From positions 124,001-188,000 of the forward strand of contig NDFF03000026.1 in the NCBI GenBank assembly GCA_002150815.3: a stretch of 64,000 bases of DNA, read 5' to 3'. Shown here piece after piece: positions 34,939-46,465 of the stretch (position 1 is its first letter; the number at the start of each line of letters is the position of its first letter). Position numbers and translations under genes: made by a program. The notes below the pieces were generated by a model that did no database searches, was not told the origin of the DNA, and saw only the letters and a program-made list of their open reading frames with translations. This stretch comes from Grammothele lineata. Its lineage: Eukaryota > Basidiomycota > Agaricomycetes > Polyporales > Polyporaceae.

Positions 34939-37900
34939 TCACTGTCCGCCACCTCCGCCAGCCGCTGCTTCCTCGAGCTCCCGCGCAGGCGCCGACGGCG
35001 TCTCCTCGTCCTCCCACGGGCTGAACTTGGGCTTCCGCACGCGCGGGAGGGACGATAGCCACGGGAACAGCCCGCGTCCACCCCCCGCGCCCGCAGCAGT
35101 ACCCGTGCCCTGCAAGCCCAGTGCTCCACTAACAGCAGGCACCGCGTGGATGTGTGCGGGGGATGGGGGGATACTCTGGAGCGGGAGCGAGACTTCAGAG
35201 AGCGTAGGGAGGCGCTCGAGCGAGGCGTTGGACGAGCCGCCCTGTCCGCCGAGCGCGCGCTGGAGCGCCTCGCGCTCGGCGGGGGAGGGCGCGAAGGCGC
35301 GCATCGAGAGGCTCGCGAAGGCCGCGGCTGTGGGCTCGGACAGCCCCGGGAGGTGCGAGTGCCCGTGCGAGTGGGGTACGACGGTCGCGGCGAACCCGCG
35401 CGGGTCGAATGGCGGTGCGAGAGGCTGGGATTGCGGTTGCGGCTGGTGAGGCTGGGTGTGGGCGTGGGTGGCAGCAAGGCCGTGACCGTGGCCGTGACCG
35501 TGGGGATGAGGCTGGGGCGGAGGCTGAGCGTGGCCAAAAAGCGAGGGGAACGGCTTGTTGGTGAGCGAGAACGCCTTCGCCTCGGGGTTGAGCCCCGGCC
35601 TGCGCTCCTTGCCTCCCTCCTGCTGCGACGCCCATCGCCTGTGCGCATGCTCGCGCTCGGGACCGTCGCCCTCCGCTTGCTGCGAGGGCTGCTGCGGGTC
35701 AGAGCTCGTGCGCGTAGGCCCACGCTGTTGCAGGTCCGCGAGCTCGCTACCCGTCAAGCGGCGGCGCGGCGGGGGCGGGCGCACCTCGAACGGGTCCTCT
35801 TGGTCGACGCCGTCAAAGGACGGGCACGTGAGCGACGCAGGCGAGGTCGTGTACATGCTCGAGCCGGTGCCTGCGCCCGTGGCGGGACTCTCGACGGGCA
35901 GCGGGGTCGGGAAGGGCGCGGTCTTGCGCCAGTCGCGGGAGAGCACGGTGTCGTCCTCAGACTGGAACGAGCGCGGGAGCCCGACGCCGTCGAAGTGGCC
36001 GGCGCCGTCGAGCGAGGTGATGAGGCTGCTCGGGATGTAGGACGCACTCATTGGGGAGAGGCTGTTACCCGAGTGCGGCCCGTCCGCGCTCGCCTCGGTC
36101 TCGAGCGCGTCGTCGCTGTCGCCGAACGGGGAGAAGCGAGTCGACGTCGAATGCGTAGAGAGCGTGCTAGGCATCTCCCCGCCAAAGAGCGGGAAGCCGT
36201 TCGGGCGGAGGAGCACTTGGCCGTTGGGGTCCGGCTCCGGCAGGACGCGGTTCGTGGGCTCGCGCAGGTTAGAGATGGCGGTGAGGGACAGGCGAGCGGG
36301 ACGCGGCGAGACCGACACTTCTCTGTTGTCGCCGCTGCCCGAGCCCGATGACTGGGATCCTTTGCTTCTCGGGGCCTGGATGGGCTGGGGGAAAGGCTGC
36401 TGGCGATCGATGGCGGCGAGGCTGTCTTGCGTGAGCGGATCGTGCACCGCGTCTTGGCCCTCCGGGAACGTGGTCCAACCGGGAATAGTGATGTCTTGCT
36501 GGTCGACCGCGGAGACAACGGTGAGTGGGAAGAACGAGCGGTCCTGCTTCTTGATCTCCGCCTCCTCCTTCGCGCGCCGGAGCCGCTCCTCCTCCTGCGC
36601 GATCTTCTCCTCGAGCTCCTTCGCACGCGCGTTAAGCGCGGCGACGACGTCCTCCGCGACCTTGATCTCCTTCCGCTTCCGCTCTAACGCCTCCTGCGCC
36701 TCCTGCTCCTTCTCGTCCCCCTCCTCCTTGCACGCCATCTCCGCCTGCTCGTCATCATGCATCCTCCCCCTAAGCTTCACGATCTCCTCCCCCAAGCGCT
36801 CGATCCTCGCAGCAGCACTATCCCTCGCGCTCTCCGCCGCGCGCAGCCTCTTCTCCGCATCCCTCCTCCCGCCCTCCGCCGCGCGCTTCGAGTCCTCCAG
36901 CGCCTTCGTGCGCGCCTTGAGCTCCCCGCGCGCCGCGTCCTCCTCCTTCTTCCGCTCCCTTTGTGTGGCGAGCTCGCCCTCGATCCCCGCGCGCGCGTCC
37001 GCCGCCCCGGCGCGGAAGTCCGCGAGCTGCGCGTGCAGCTCGCGCACCGCGCCCTTGCTCTGCGAGATCTGCCGGAGGACCTCGGCGATGATCGGGGACG
37101 AGTCCCACAGCGAGGTCGTCGACGCTGCGGCGGCGACGGTGGCGGAGGAGGCGGAGTAGGTCAACACGGGCGGTGCGGGCGGCCGAGAGGGCTCGGGCGT
37201 CGCGGGCGCGTGTTGCTGCGAGGGCGAAGGCGCGTGGCGGGGGCTGTGTCCGTTCGCCTTGGGGGGCGTCGACGCGACTTTGGGAGCGTGTAGGGGGAGG
37301 GAGGCTCCCTTGGGGAGGGGGGGGGGGGTGTTGCTTCGAGGAGCGTTGTTGGGGGTTCTTTGCAGAGATCTTTCGGAGCCTCGGGTCTTGTTCGTAACGT
37401 CGCTCGGCAATCGAGAGGGCGTAGGAAAAGGTAGTCCTAGCGTAGAACATCGCACCGAGAATTCGTAAATAGCGCATATATGGCTCACCGTCAAACCCTT
37501 CAAGATTGTCCAATGCCTTGACGTCCAGAATACCAGAAGCAGCAGCACATCGCTCCGCATCCTTCGCCTTCGCAATCATCTCGAGCCACCAGCTCTGAAT
37601 CACACCACCTCTCCACCATCGCCCGAACGCCCCGACGTACCACGCGTCTGAGATCGCGGAGGAAAGGTTGTCGGTGTGGATCGTATGGCAGTGTCCTCGA
37701 GTGGCGGGATGCCCCGTCGGGTAGACTGCAGCCACCGTCAGGATACCAAAACTGTGAAAGACGTGCTTGGGGGTGCGAAGAGACACCGATGCGCGGCTGA
37801 CGAAGTGGAAGGGCGACGAGGGGTCGAAGTTGGAGCCGGTCTTCCGCACGATCGCGGCTGGCCTGCGCGCGAGAGAGAAGTGTACGCCCGAGTCGTCCGA

Positions 37901-38528
37901 TACCGAGTCGTCATCTTGGCCGCTCTCGTCAAGTTGACTGAGATGCTGCTTGAATGACAGCTCCGTGAGGTATGTTCGAAAGGAGGTTTCAGAGGGGTTT
38001 GTGAGATAGGCTGATCGCGAGAGGGGAGAGGCGTCAAGAAATTTTTGTAGAGCATCGAGGCCGTTCAAGGATGGGGATGAGGATCGAGAGATGGCAGAGA
38101 AGATAAGACGACATGTTGAGAACGTGAGGAAAGAATCACGTACCCAGAACCAGGACGATTATGCCGAAGACAAGACAGAAGAAAATCGAACGAAAGTCGA
38201 CTTTGGAGAATACATGGCCCGGGGACAGAGAGGGGTGCCCCGAGAGAAGGATGGCACCCAGACCGCCGAGAGCCATGATGGAAAGGAGAAAGAGAGGAGA
38301 AGCCCCCTCTGGGCTGGACTTGGGCTTAGTGGCGGTGCGTCGAGATGTAGGCGACGGGGGCAGGGATTGATGGGATGTGTTTGTGTACGTGGTTGCGAGG
38401 GGGCCGCCCGTGAGCGTCCCCGTGGTGGATGAGCAGCAGACTGCGAGTGAGGACGAGGATGGTGGAAGATGGCCGTCAGGACAGAGCCAGGACGGACGAC
38501 GACCACCTCTGAAAATCCGCGTCCCCAT
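34939..38528 (-). CDS. Large coiled-coil protein with N-terminal membrane hairpin (unknown function)
   Basis: I infer one gene of three main exons. Exon 1 (ATG 38528, alternative 38276) encodes two hydrophobic segments, LFLLSIMALGGLGAILLSGH and SIFFCLVFGIIVLVLG. A GTACGT donor near 38137 joins in phase to the only upstream acceptor (38011), giving AYLTNPSETSFRTYLTELSF. A 52-nt intron (about 37433-37484) then shifts frame into the long last exon, starting LPFPTPSRLPSD. This holds a Pro-rich stretch, then a coiled coil of about 180 residues (about 36540-37080: Ala/Glu/Lys/Arg heptads, ending EEKIAQEEERLRRAKEEAEI). The rest is a long disordered tail with a His/Gly-rich run (PHPHGHGHGHG). The block SDAWYVGAFGRWWRGGVIQS precedes the 52-nt intron. 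Family appears conserved in basidiomycetes by my recollection, but I know no function. A 12-bp G run at 37317-37328 lies in coding. Confidence 0.6.
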
Positions 38529-40106
38529 AACCGCCCTTGGGCGCCTCCCGTCGGATCAGCTGACTCCGGCCACGCCCCCGCTCCGGCTTCTCCCTCCGAC
38601 GCGCCCGCGACTGACCGACGCTCTCTGTCTCACCTCAGTGACCTCACTTTCACTGCAGCTCACTCGACCGGGTTGCGCATACTGCCCTCGACGCTGTCCG
38701 CACCGCTCATCGATGCCATCTACGCATGCGGGCTCCTATCGCGTTCATCACGCAGACGATGCAGCACCCGATGCAGCACCAACCAGCAAGCAGCAGCACC
38801 GATAGATCCATCACACGCCCACCGCAGAATTCAGATCCACAGGTGTGGTCATCCATCGCACGGGCAGATATCCCACACATCGATCTCCTCAGCTGAGTCT
38901 TGTATCCGCCCTCACTGCCGGTTGTCGCGCGCCTCGCCCCCGTTCCGCAGGCCCCGTGGTCGCCCAGCAGCCCCCAGCTCGTATGTCGGAATCCTCTTCG
39001 CTCCACTCCCTGCACCGTCGCGCTAGCCGAGGCGGCGAAGGCCCATCGCGAGAACATTCCGCCGTCTCAGATGAGCAGCTGCTTGCTCCTCGCAGGCGCC
39101 CATGACGCCGTGGTTCGCTCCGAGTCCGGGTCGACAGCTCGGCGATCTGCGTCGACCGCCGGCTCGTCGGTCTTTGTCGGTCCTATGATGCCGATGCACG
39201 CATCTACGATCATATCGTCCTGCTCTCTCCTTGTGCGCCTCCCTTCGCCCGTCAGAACGCGCACGGCCTGCAACTGCATGGTGCCGCGGCAACAGCAGTA
39301 CAAGCAGCAGCACCCATGTGCTCGCTCGCAGCCTTCATTCCGCCCCTCTCCTTCCCAATCGCGTCTGCTCTCGTCTACTCACGCCGCCGGAAGCTTACCC
39401 CCACATGCGCATCGCGTTCTGAACGCACCCAATCACCGAGCCTCTTCGCTCCCACCCTCTTTCCTTCTCGACTTCCAGATAACGCCAACTTGCTTCTTTC
39501 CCCTCTTAGCGCCCGCGCTATCAGAATGCAGAACACACAAAGCTGGGTATTGCCTCGTTCGACATAGGAAGAGGCCGGTTTATCCGAATAATGCCGAACG
39601 CCAGCTTGTTGGACAGAGGGTGTCAGATGAGTCTGGGTCGTCGTTGAGGTCGCATGGACGGTGGCTTTGTGCTTCTCTGGATATGCAGTTGTGCGATTAC
39701 ACAATATGTGGGTATCTCATCTACGATGCTGTTTACCATTACGCTATGCAGCATCTTGATATCCCCAGTTGTGTCGTGTGCAGCAGCCGAGGTCTTCATT
39801 TAGGGCCCTTCCGACCTCACGTAGCCCTTTACCGAATACGTCTGAGGCTACGTTGGAGCATGCCGACTATTGCGACCCCAAAACATGCGAGCCGCGCGCA
39901 AGATTATCAACAATGTTCCAGATTGAAGGTGAACGGGGGGAGTTGATGAGGTGCTACTAATGTGCGAGTTGTACAGTGCATTAAGTCTACGATGTAAGCA
40001 ATATATGCAGGCGCGAGAGCAGAGCGGGGCGAGCGCACGAGTGAGGAGGGTGAGTCCGAGCAGAGCATGAATGGGTACGACGACGGCGGCGGGAAGGGAA
40101 GATCGA
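38529..40106. other. Intergenic region upstream of the coiled-coil gene
   Basis: About 1.6 kb lies between the start of the coiled-coil gene and the stop of PAM16. A plus-strand frame of 348 codons (38900-39946) opens only from a TTG and is compositionally random. On the minus strand 39067-39303 has a short plausible stretch (LTGEGRRTRREQDDMIVDAC) without flanking exons I can join. I call no gene here. Confidence 0.4.
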
Positions 40107-40881
40107 CTATGACGATGGTGGGGGTGGGGTCGTCGACGATCCTGACGGGGGCGGGGGGTCGGAGGAAGGAGAAGGGGGGTTCTGCTCCTCGAGCGCGGCC
40201 TTGAGCTCGGCGTCCAGCCGCTCCTTTGCGCGCACGACCTTCGACTGGAGGTAGTGCGAGTGTGCGGGCGCAGCTTGTCGCCCGGAGGTGGGCTTCGCAG
40301 ATGCGGCGGGGGGCGAGTTCGCCTTGAACAGGTGTTCGTAGCTCTGCGCACACGAGTCGCAGGTACGCAGTTTGGCGAGACAAGGCGTGGCGTAGCAAAT
40401 TAAAGTGGGGCGAGGTGAGGGAAAGGGTGAGCGCATGCCCACTCGCGAGAGACGGCACGGACGCACCTGCAAGATCTTCTCCACAGGGTCCTCCTTCTTC
40501 ACGTTCAGAATCATCCGCGCCTCGTCCGCCGTCATCCGCATCTCCCGCGTCAGCCTGTCCGTCAGCGACCCAGACGTCGCGTTCCCAACCCCAGCGGCGT
40601 CACCGCCCACCGCGCCTGGTGGCCGGTACTTCGCATCTGTGCCGCAAGGAGAACACGCTCGTCAGCGTCATCGTTCTGTTATGCGTGGACGTTGGGAGTG
40701 TGGAAAGACGAAGAGACGCACTTTGGATGGCCTGCTTGCCCGCCGCGGCGAACGCCTTGCCGAAGATTTTCGCGCCAGCGATCGCAATCTGGACGATGAC
40801 CCGTGGAGAAGACTGCAATCCCGCGCCCACCTATGAGCCAGCCCGACCCACTACCACGCACAACGAAGAGAGACGCACCAT
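40107..40881 (-). CDS. PAM16: PAM16/TIM16, mitochondrial import motor subunit
   Basis: The core exon reads SSPRVIVQIAIAGAKIFGKA, then AAAGKQAIQ, the conserved N-terminal hydrophobic segment. After an intron come SLTDRLTREMRMTADEARMI, LNVKKEDPVEKILQ, then SYEHLFKANSP and HYLQSKVVRAKERLDAELKA. This is the degenerate J-like domain of Pam16, in which the HPD triplet of true J proteins is missing. Family knowledge: Pam16 binds Pam18 and regulates mtHsp70 at the TIM23 channel in the matrix. The best start is an ATG at 40879-40881 directly followed by a GTGCGT donor, with acceptor TTGCAG before TCTTCTCCA, so the first coding exon would be one codon. Four exons in all. The tail is a Pro/Ser run, PPPPSGSSTTPPPPSS, longer than usual. 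Confidence 0.88.
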
Positions 40882-41176
40882 ACCACAAGACGCAGCGCGC
40901 GACGATGGTGACAGCACTGACGGAGGAACTGTGAGAGACGACGCGCTCACCTCCGGCCGGGCAAGCGGGCCGGAAGCGCCCGAGCCCCCGCGTGCGGGCG
41001 CTTTTCCAAAATTTCTGTGTCCGACGGTGTTGCCGGTGAGAACGCTCTGTGGTGACTTCACTGCATACTCCCCTTTAGTGTCCCTCAACTTGTCCTCAAG
41101 ACTCCCACCTCGTATCACGCGTTAGCTACCGTCTTTGTCCGCCATCAATAGCGTAGCCAAACTGCAGCTCCCAGGG

Positions 41177-42536
41177 ATGTCCCAGCAACTTGACGCACAC
41201 AAAACCAAGAAACGGAAACACGCTTCCTCTACCTCCGCCGCATCAACAACCGTGGCGGGCACGGTGGCAGACGAACCCTCCTCAAAGCGGCCAAAGAAAG
41301 AAAAACACGCGAAGGAGCACAAAAGAGCAGGGAAGCGAGACAAGGGCAAGGCGCGCGCGACGGACGACGCGTTCCGCGTCGTGCGCGCGTCGCTCACCGT
41401 CTCCGTCCCGCCGAAGTTCGCGCAGGACCTGAGGGGAGGGGTGGAGGAGCTGCTGGACTCGATGTTGATGAGGTGCGTGCGTGTATGCGTCATTTTGGCT
41501 GGGGTGTGTGGTGGAGTGATTAATGGCCGTTCGTGCGTGCGTCGCGTGTTGGTTTTCTAGGTATATCCCTGCGCTGCAGGGCGTGGTGCTGGCCCACGAC
41601 AAGTTAGAGTTCCTGGATAGGACGGCGACTATCAAGGCCGACTGTCCGTTTGCGAACTGCCGTATAGCGTTTGACGCGACGGTGTGGAGTCCACAAGTTG
41701 GCATGAAGCTAGGTGTGCACCCATGGTTGCCTCATTTCTCACTCCCTACCAGAGAGGCTGACGTGCTCAACATGATAGCGGGCAAGATCAACCTCTGCTC
41801 TCCGGATCACATATCTTTACTCGTCCATAGAACATTCAACGTCTCAATACCCCGACATCACATCACGACCGACTCGTACGAGTTCGAGTATGGCCCTGCA
41901 GAGAATGACCCCGAATTCGGGGTGGGACATGAAGAGGCAGAAGGAGAGGTTGCTGTGGAGGAAGGTGCAGACGAGCCCGGCGAGAGCGGCGGCCGGTGGG
42001 TGCACAAGTTGACCGGCATGAAGCTGGGCGGCGCGGACGGCTCCCTGGTGTTTACGGTCGTCGGGTGCGTTCTACGCCCTCTCATCTTCCCTTACCACCT
42101 GAAATGGCTGACCACGCATTTCAGGATGACTATCGCGAACCAAATGCTCTCCCTCGTCGGCTCCATCCAACCAGACCCCTTCTCACCCGAACACGTCCCC
42201 CAAGCACCCACGACGACCGCCCCCTCCAGCAGTCAGCGTCAGCGGACAGCGGCGGCGGTCCCGCGCGCAGAGCCGCTCTCCGCGCTCAGCGAGCGTGAGG
42301 TTGACGCGATGATCGAAGAGGCTGACGCAGACGAGGAGGACAGCGATGCGGACGTGGACGACCCGTTCCGGATATTGGGCAAGCAGGGGGACGAGGCGGA
42401 GCGGCGGGCGAGGGAGGCAAAGGAGGCGGAGGAGGCGGCCGCGCGGAAGGAGGCCAAGCGGAAACGTAAAGAAGCTAAGGGGAAGGGGGAAGCTGTGCCG
42501 GAGGGTGAGAAGAGCAAGAAGAAAAGGAAAAGCTAG
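41177..42536 (+). CDS. RPA43: RPA43, RNA polymerase I subunit A43
   Basis: The first ATG in frame is 41177 (MSQQLDAHKTKKRKH). A Lys-rich N-terminus is followed by DDAFRVVRASLTVSVPPKFA. Next come YIPALQGVVLAHDKLEFLDR, ADCPFANCRIAFDATVWSPQ and VGMKLAGKINLCSPDHISLL, then HRTFNVSIPRHHI, EFEYGPAENDPEF and RWVHKLTGMKLGGADGSLVF. These are the SHS2 (Rpb7-N like) and OB-fold parts of fungal A43. Three introns (about 41473-41561, 41711-41778, 42066-42124) keep frame. The C-terminus is acidic (VDAMIEEADADEEDSDADVD) then strongly Lys/Glu-rich, ending KKKRKS. Family knowledge: A43 with A14 forms the stalk that contacts Rrn3 to initiate rRNA transcription in the nucleolus. An upstream TTG extension is not used. 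Confidence 0.92.
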
Positions 42537-42652
42537 TTGGGCCGTTGGGTTGCCGTTGTGTTCTGTGTTGTTGTAGTTTCTTTTTCTTTCCCGTGGTTAT
42601 CTTGCGGCTGTAGTGCTCAGGTTGTAACAGCAACCGCTGCAGCTACTTTATC

Positions 42653-42738
42653 GCCCGCCTAGCTCAATCGGATAGAGCGTCAGACTCTTATACTTGCGGG
42701 TGATCTGAAGGCTGCGAGTTCGACCCTCGCGGTGGGCT
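42653..42738 (+). tRNA. tRNA-Lys(CTT) with 12-nt intron
   Basis: The acceptor stem GCCCGCC (42653-42659) pairs with GGTGGGC (42731-42737), with one G-T pair. The T arm GCGAG-TTCGACC-CTCGC is perfect. The anticodon stem is CAGA/TCTG and the anticodon CTT is at 42687-42689. A 12-nt intron (42691-42702) follows the base 3' of the anticodon, the canonical eukaryotic position. The encoded discriminator base appears to be T, which is unusual for lysine tRNA. Confidence 0.92.
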
Positions 42739-43966
42739 AGTGTTTTTTGTTTTGACCTCCAGTGACCTCGTGGGACGTTCGCATGCCGATCTGCAGCTTC
42801 AAGCGCCCCGCCGTGCCGCATCTTCCTCCAAGACGTCGACGTCTTGAGTCTTGCACAACCGGTTGGCCCCATATACTATCTCCATGTGCCAGCTGCGTCT
42901 CTCCTTCAGAATACCTGGAGTGTGTCTACTAAGATGCTGGCCTTGAATTCTATGCGTAAGCACGTCCTCGTTGTTCTTTGCTTTGTGGACAGGCGGCTCG
43001 AGGAGCCAACGGCGATCGGCGTCGACTCAGGGTTGGCGCTGCCCTGTGCTGGCCGCGAGGCTACGCCAGCCGTCCTCGTTGTATTGGTCCGGCTCAAGCA
43101 CGTTATATTTAGAGGCGACTGGAAGGGCAATGATCGTGCAGATGCGTCTAGTACGTACGTCACCTCGACTTTCTTTCAGTTCTCATCGTCTTCTCGGCTC
43201 TGGATTAGGCTCTTGAATGCCGCTTTTCCTACTCCGCCGTCACTGCATGCACATCACTGCAGGTGGCACCCCTCTTCGTATTTCACGTTTCGTGTAATCG
43301 TGCGTCCGCAGACTGTGCTAATAATCGTGCTGTATGGCCGCAGGGCATCACACCTACGCCAACCGCCTCTTCGGAGCTTCGCGCTAGCGCTGTAGTATAC
43401 CAATGGTGTACGCGCACCGCGACGAAGGCACCAGTTGGGAGCGCACTTTCGGCTCTGATGTTACTCTGCTATGGTGGGGTTGATGTTCTGGGACGTCATC
43501 TGCGCAATACCGTTGTTCATTTCTTGCATCGGCGACTCAACGCTCGCCTCACTGGCCCCACGCACACGTCGCCTATCCGAGGCGTGGTACCAACGCAGCA
43601 TCTCACTCACCGCGACGATGGCGGTGAGACAGGATATTAGACACGAAATGAGAGAACGCCGCTCTCTTACGCGGCCTTAGACACTCACGAGAGAACTTCG
43701 CGAGCCTTTACCATGCTGTCGTTGCGCATGCTGAAGGGATAAATGTGGTCCGGACCAGCTCACGGAGACGCTGCGATATACGGGTGTTGACGATAGCTGC
43801 TCTTATATCGTCTCGTCTTCGTCTCCCGTTCTCTCCTCACTGGCACGGGTAAGTACTCTGTCTAGTCAGGCTTCCCCTCTTCCGTCCTCCTTCCTGCCCT
43901 GCTGCCAGCCAGCCAGTGCTGCAGCATATCGACTCCTTCCAACTCCATTCATCATTATCAGCTATC
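42739..43966. other. Intergenic region
   Basis: About 1.2 kb separates tRNA-Lys from the F-box/LRR gene. A 183-codon plus-strand frame (42844-43395) opens only from TTG and shows no domain. I see no RNA gene or repeat. The last few hundred bases should contain the promoter of the F-box gene. Confidence 0.4.
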
Positions 43967-45421
43967 ATGTGGAGGCGCATACGAGTCAGTAATGAGTTAC
44001 CACGTCGTCCGGGACGTCACAGGCCAGCGCTTTACTGACCTGATACTCTTTCAACAGCCGAAGAGGAGACCCGCCCTTCCTGGAGAACTCACCGACATCA
44101 TCATAGCATTAGTCGACGAAATTCGAACGCTGCTCAGTTGCTGCCTCGTCTGCAAGCAATGGCACCCCGCAAGCAGACTCGCGTTATTCAAAACAGTTGT
44201 CATCAAATCGCAGGAGCAGTACGCGCTCTTCGTTTCCCGGGTCCTCCGGTCAGACGACCGTCCGTTGCTATCAAACGTGCAGGAGTTGTGCATGTGGCTC
44301 CACAGCTTCGAAAGAGGATTTCTCTTTCCCGAGCTCGCTGGGCAGGTCAACAATCTCAACTCGATCACGCTTCAGAGGTGTCATTGGGGGGACCAGGGCC
44401 TTTGTCCTCATCCCCGCGCATTCGCAGCTCTCGAGGCATATGCTTCCGTCAAGACATTACGACTCCACCGATGCGAGTTCCCTTCGTTCGCCGTCTTTCG
44501 TAGGACTCTTATCTATCTGCGCTCTCTCAACACGGTGGAGCTGTTCATGGTCCAATGGCCAGCCGCTCGGGGTGCCTCGTGGGATCATACACATCCGTCA
44601 GCATTGAGGAAGCCATTACCGAGCCTCGCATTGTCGCACCTTTACCTCTACCATTCCGAGAACCAAGGGAACAGCACCGTGAACATTATACGGTGTCAAA
44701 AGGAGTTTCTCCACTGGCTGTGTTTCACGTCCTCGCAGACAACACTCCGGACAGCTTTCATAGAAAGTGCGGAGGCATTTCAAAAGACGTCTCTACCGTG
44801 GGCTTATTTAATTGCTCCGATGCTGGAGGAATTGAGCGTCGATATTGGGAGCGAAGGTGAGGATGTCTCCGTGTTCTTGAGATCTGTGCTTTTTGCTCAT
44901 ATTTCGCGACAGGTAGATTTGCCGACTTGAGTTGTTATACCAACCTGCGGTCCCTTCTTGTGATCATGACGTACCCGGATGAGGCCAATCATTGGAGCGA
45001 ACAGATTAGGTGGGATGAGAAGACTCGGCAGCGGATCGAAACGGGCAAACAGAACGAGATTGAAGCGCTGTGGCGGAGGGTGGAATCGAGCCTCAAATCA
45101 TTGCCCAGGTCGGACTTTTATTGTCGTCCCACACTGAAGCAGTTGACATTGTATCTGCGAACGTTCCCTTCGGACACGGACGACCCGGTAGTCATCAAGT
45201 CACATTTAGCGAAGATGTTCGGAAACATGGTTTTCCTAGACGATCTGATGCAGGAACCTCCTTACCAGGAACTGGAAACACTGGCCATTCAAGTGAACGC
45301 TCACGTCTATGAGCATTTGTTCCGTACAAGCCGGTTTCGTCCAAACCCCTTTCAAAGAACACTGAGTACGAACGGATGGCCCGACGACTGCTTCCCGTGT
45401 TCTCCGATCGTGGTCAGCTAA
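43967..45421 (+). CDS. F-box protein with leucine-rich repeats
   Basis: The protein begins PKRRPALPGELTDIIIALVD, then CCLVCKQWHPASRLALFKTV. This LPxEL...IL...CxxVCxxWxxxxRxxLF pattern is the F-box signature of basidiomycete proteins. The next 250 residues have irregular Leu-rich repeats (LNSITLQRCHW, VKTLRLHRCEFPSF, LNTVELFMVQW, LALSHLYLYH, LEELSVDIG). A 56-nt intron (about 44858-44914) joins ELSVDIGSEG to RFADLSCYTNLRSLLVIM. The end is at 45419-45421. The start is ambiguous: either ATG 43967 with a GTCAGT intron (43985-44057) giving MWRRIRPKRRP, or ATG 43992 reading straight through. I prefer the first because the intervening sequence ends in CTTTCAACAG. It is probably an SCF substrate adaptor of unknown target and is unrelated in sequence to copies A-D. 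Confidence 0.75.
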
Positions 45422-46465
45422 CCGTCGATATACGTATAACGTCCGATTGTAAGTTTTGTTTTCTAGTAACAACAAGCATGATCCGATCTGCTCACAATAC
45501 GGTGGTTGAAGCTTGAAGGGCGAGCCTGGCCGCTGCACAGCCAGAGTCAAAGGATTATCCTTACCCACGCGTTGCTAGTTGCCACCTTTAGTGCCACCTG
45601 CATACGCGCGCGTCGTTTTGCGCAAGCTCGGAATTTCAGAAACACGTAGCCTAAAAGGCGGAGCACGAACCGAGACAATGTTCGATGTAGGCCGCGATAC
45701 TAGATCCACAAAGGACATGTCGAAGTGGTAGAGCTCCTACACGGAGGAGACCAGATCCGCCGTGGGCGAGCGTGAGACGACGTGCTGCATAGGTTTTGCA
45801 TAGGGGTCGTGGAGGTGGGGTTTTCCTAAGGCGAGGGTGGGGACAGCATGGAACATTATTATGATGAGAGTCTCTACGAGGAATGTCTCTTCGACGACAT
45901 GGAGTGGAGGTGACGAGCGCAAGCGAAACCTTGGCGCTTCTCATTGTTGGACGGTTGAGTCCTTAAATTACGTTTCTCATTGTTTAGTTATTCCGTCGAA
46001 AAATGGAGAGTGGGGCCAAGTGGAGGTCACTTTTCGGCGACCCAAGTGATACAGATACGGCGAAGCTCCACTCCGAAGTAATAGGTCATGTTGCGTAACG
46101 AGCGACCTTTGGAAGGCAGAGGTGTGGGCATACAATGGGGGAGGTGGAGATCATGACACTAATCATAGCAATTAGATTCTGTGGCCCCTGCAGATGCGGC
46201 CGTCGAGTATGCGCAAGAGCAGCCGTACGGCGGCTACAGAACGATGGCGGAGGGAGATCCCTTTTGGCGTTGAGCGCTAGGGGCCAGAATGCGATTGTGA
46301 GTCAGAGGATGATCGCTCTGAAGGGAAGGAGGTCACGAGATGGAGACGCGTCGCGAACAATAAGCAGTGAGAGCGCGTCGAATTGACGCTCAGCTCCTCT
46401 CAGACCCAAACACCCACCACGCCCGCCACTACCCTCCTGACCACTGCGAGTAGATCTTCACTAAG
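45422..46465. other. Upstream region of F-box copy C, duplicated at copy D
   Basis: I see no gene in this 1-kb stretch. Its second half is homologous to 49,200-49,928: both contain an AAGACATGT/AGGACATGT...GTAGAGCTC or GCAGAGCTC block and a GGTCACGAGAT...GAGAGCGCGTCG block about 100 bp before the start codon. It therefore belongs to the C/D duplication unit and probably includes the promoter. Confidence 0.55.

Noticed and set aside
35146..36351. 401-codon plus-strand open frame rich in Arg/Glu/Val
   Set aside because: It is the antisense shadow of the coiled-coil gene's GC-rich last exon; composition explains its length and it has no domain.
38900..39946. 348-codon plus-strand open frame
   Set aside because: It has no ATG at the start of the open stretch, no domain and random-looking composition; overlapping minus-strand frames are equally open.
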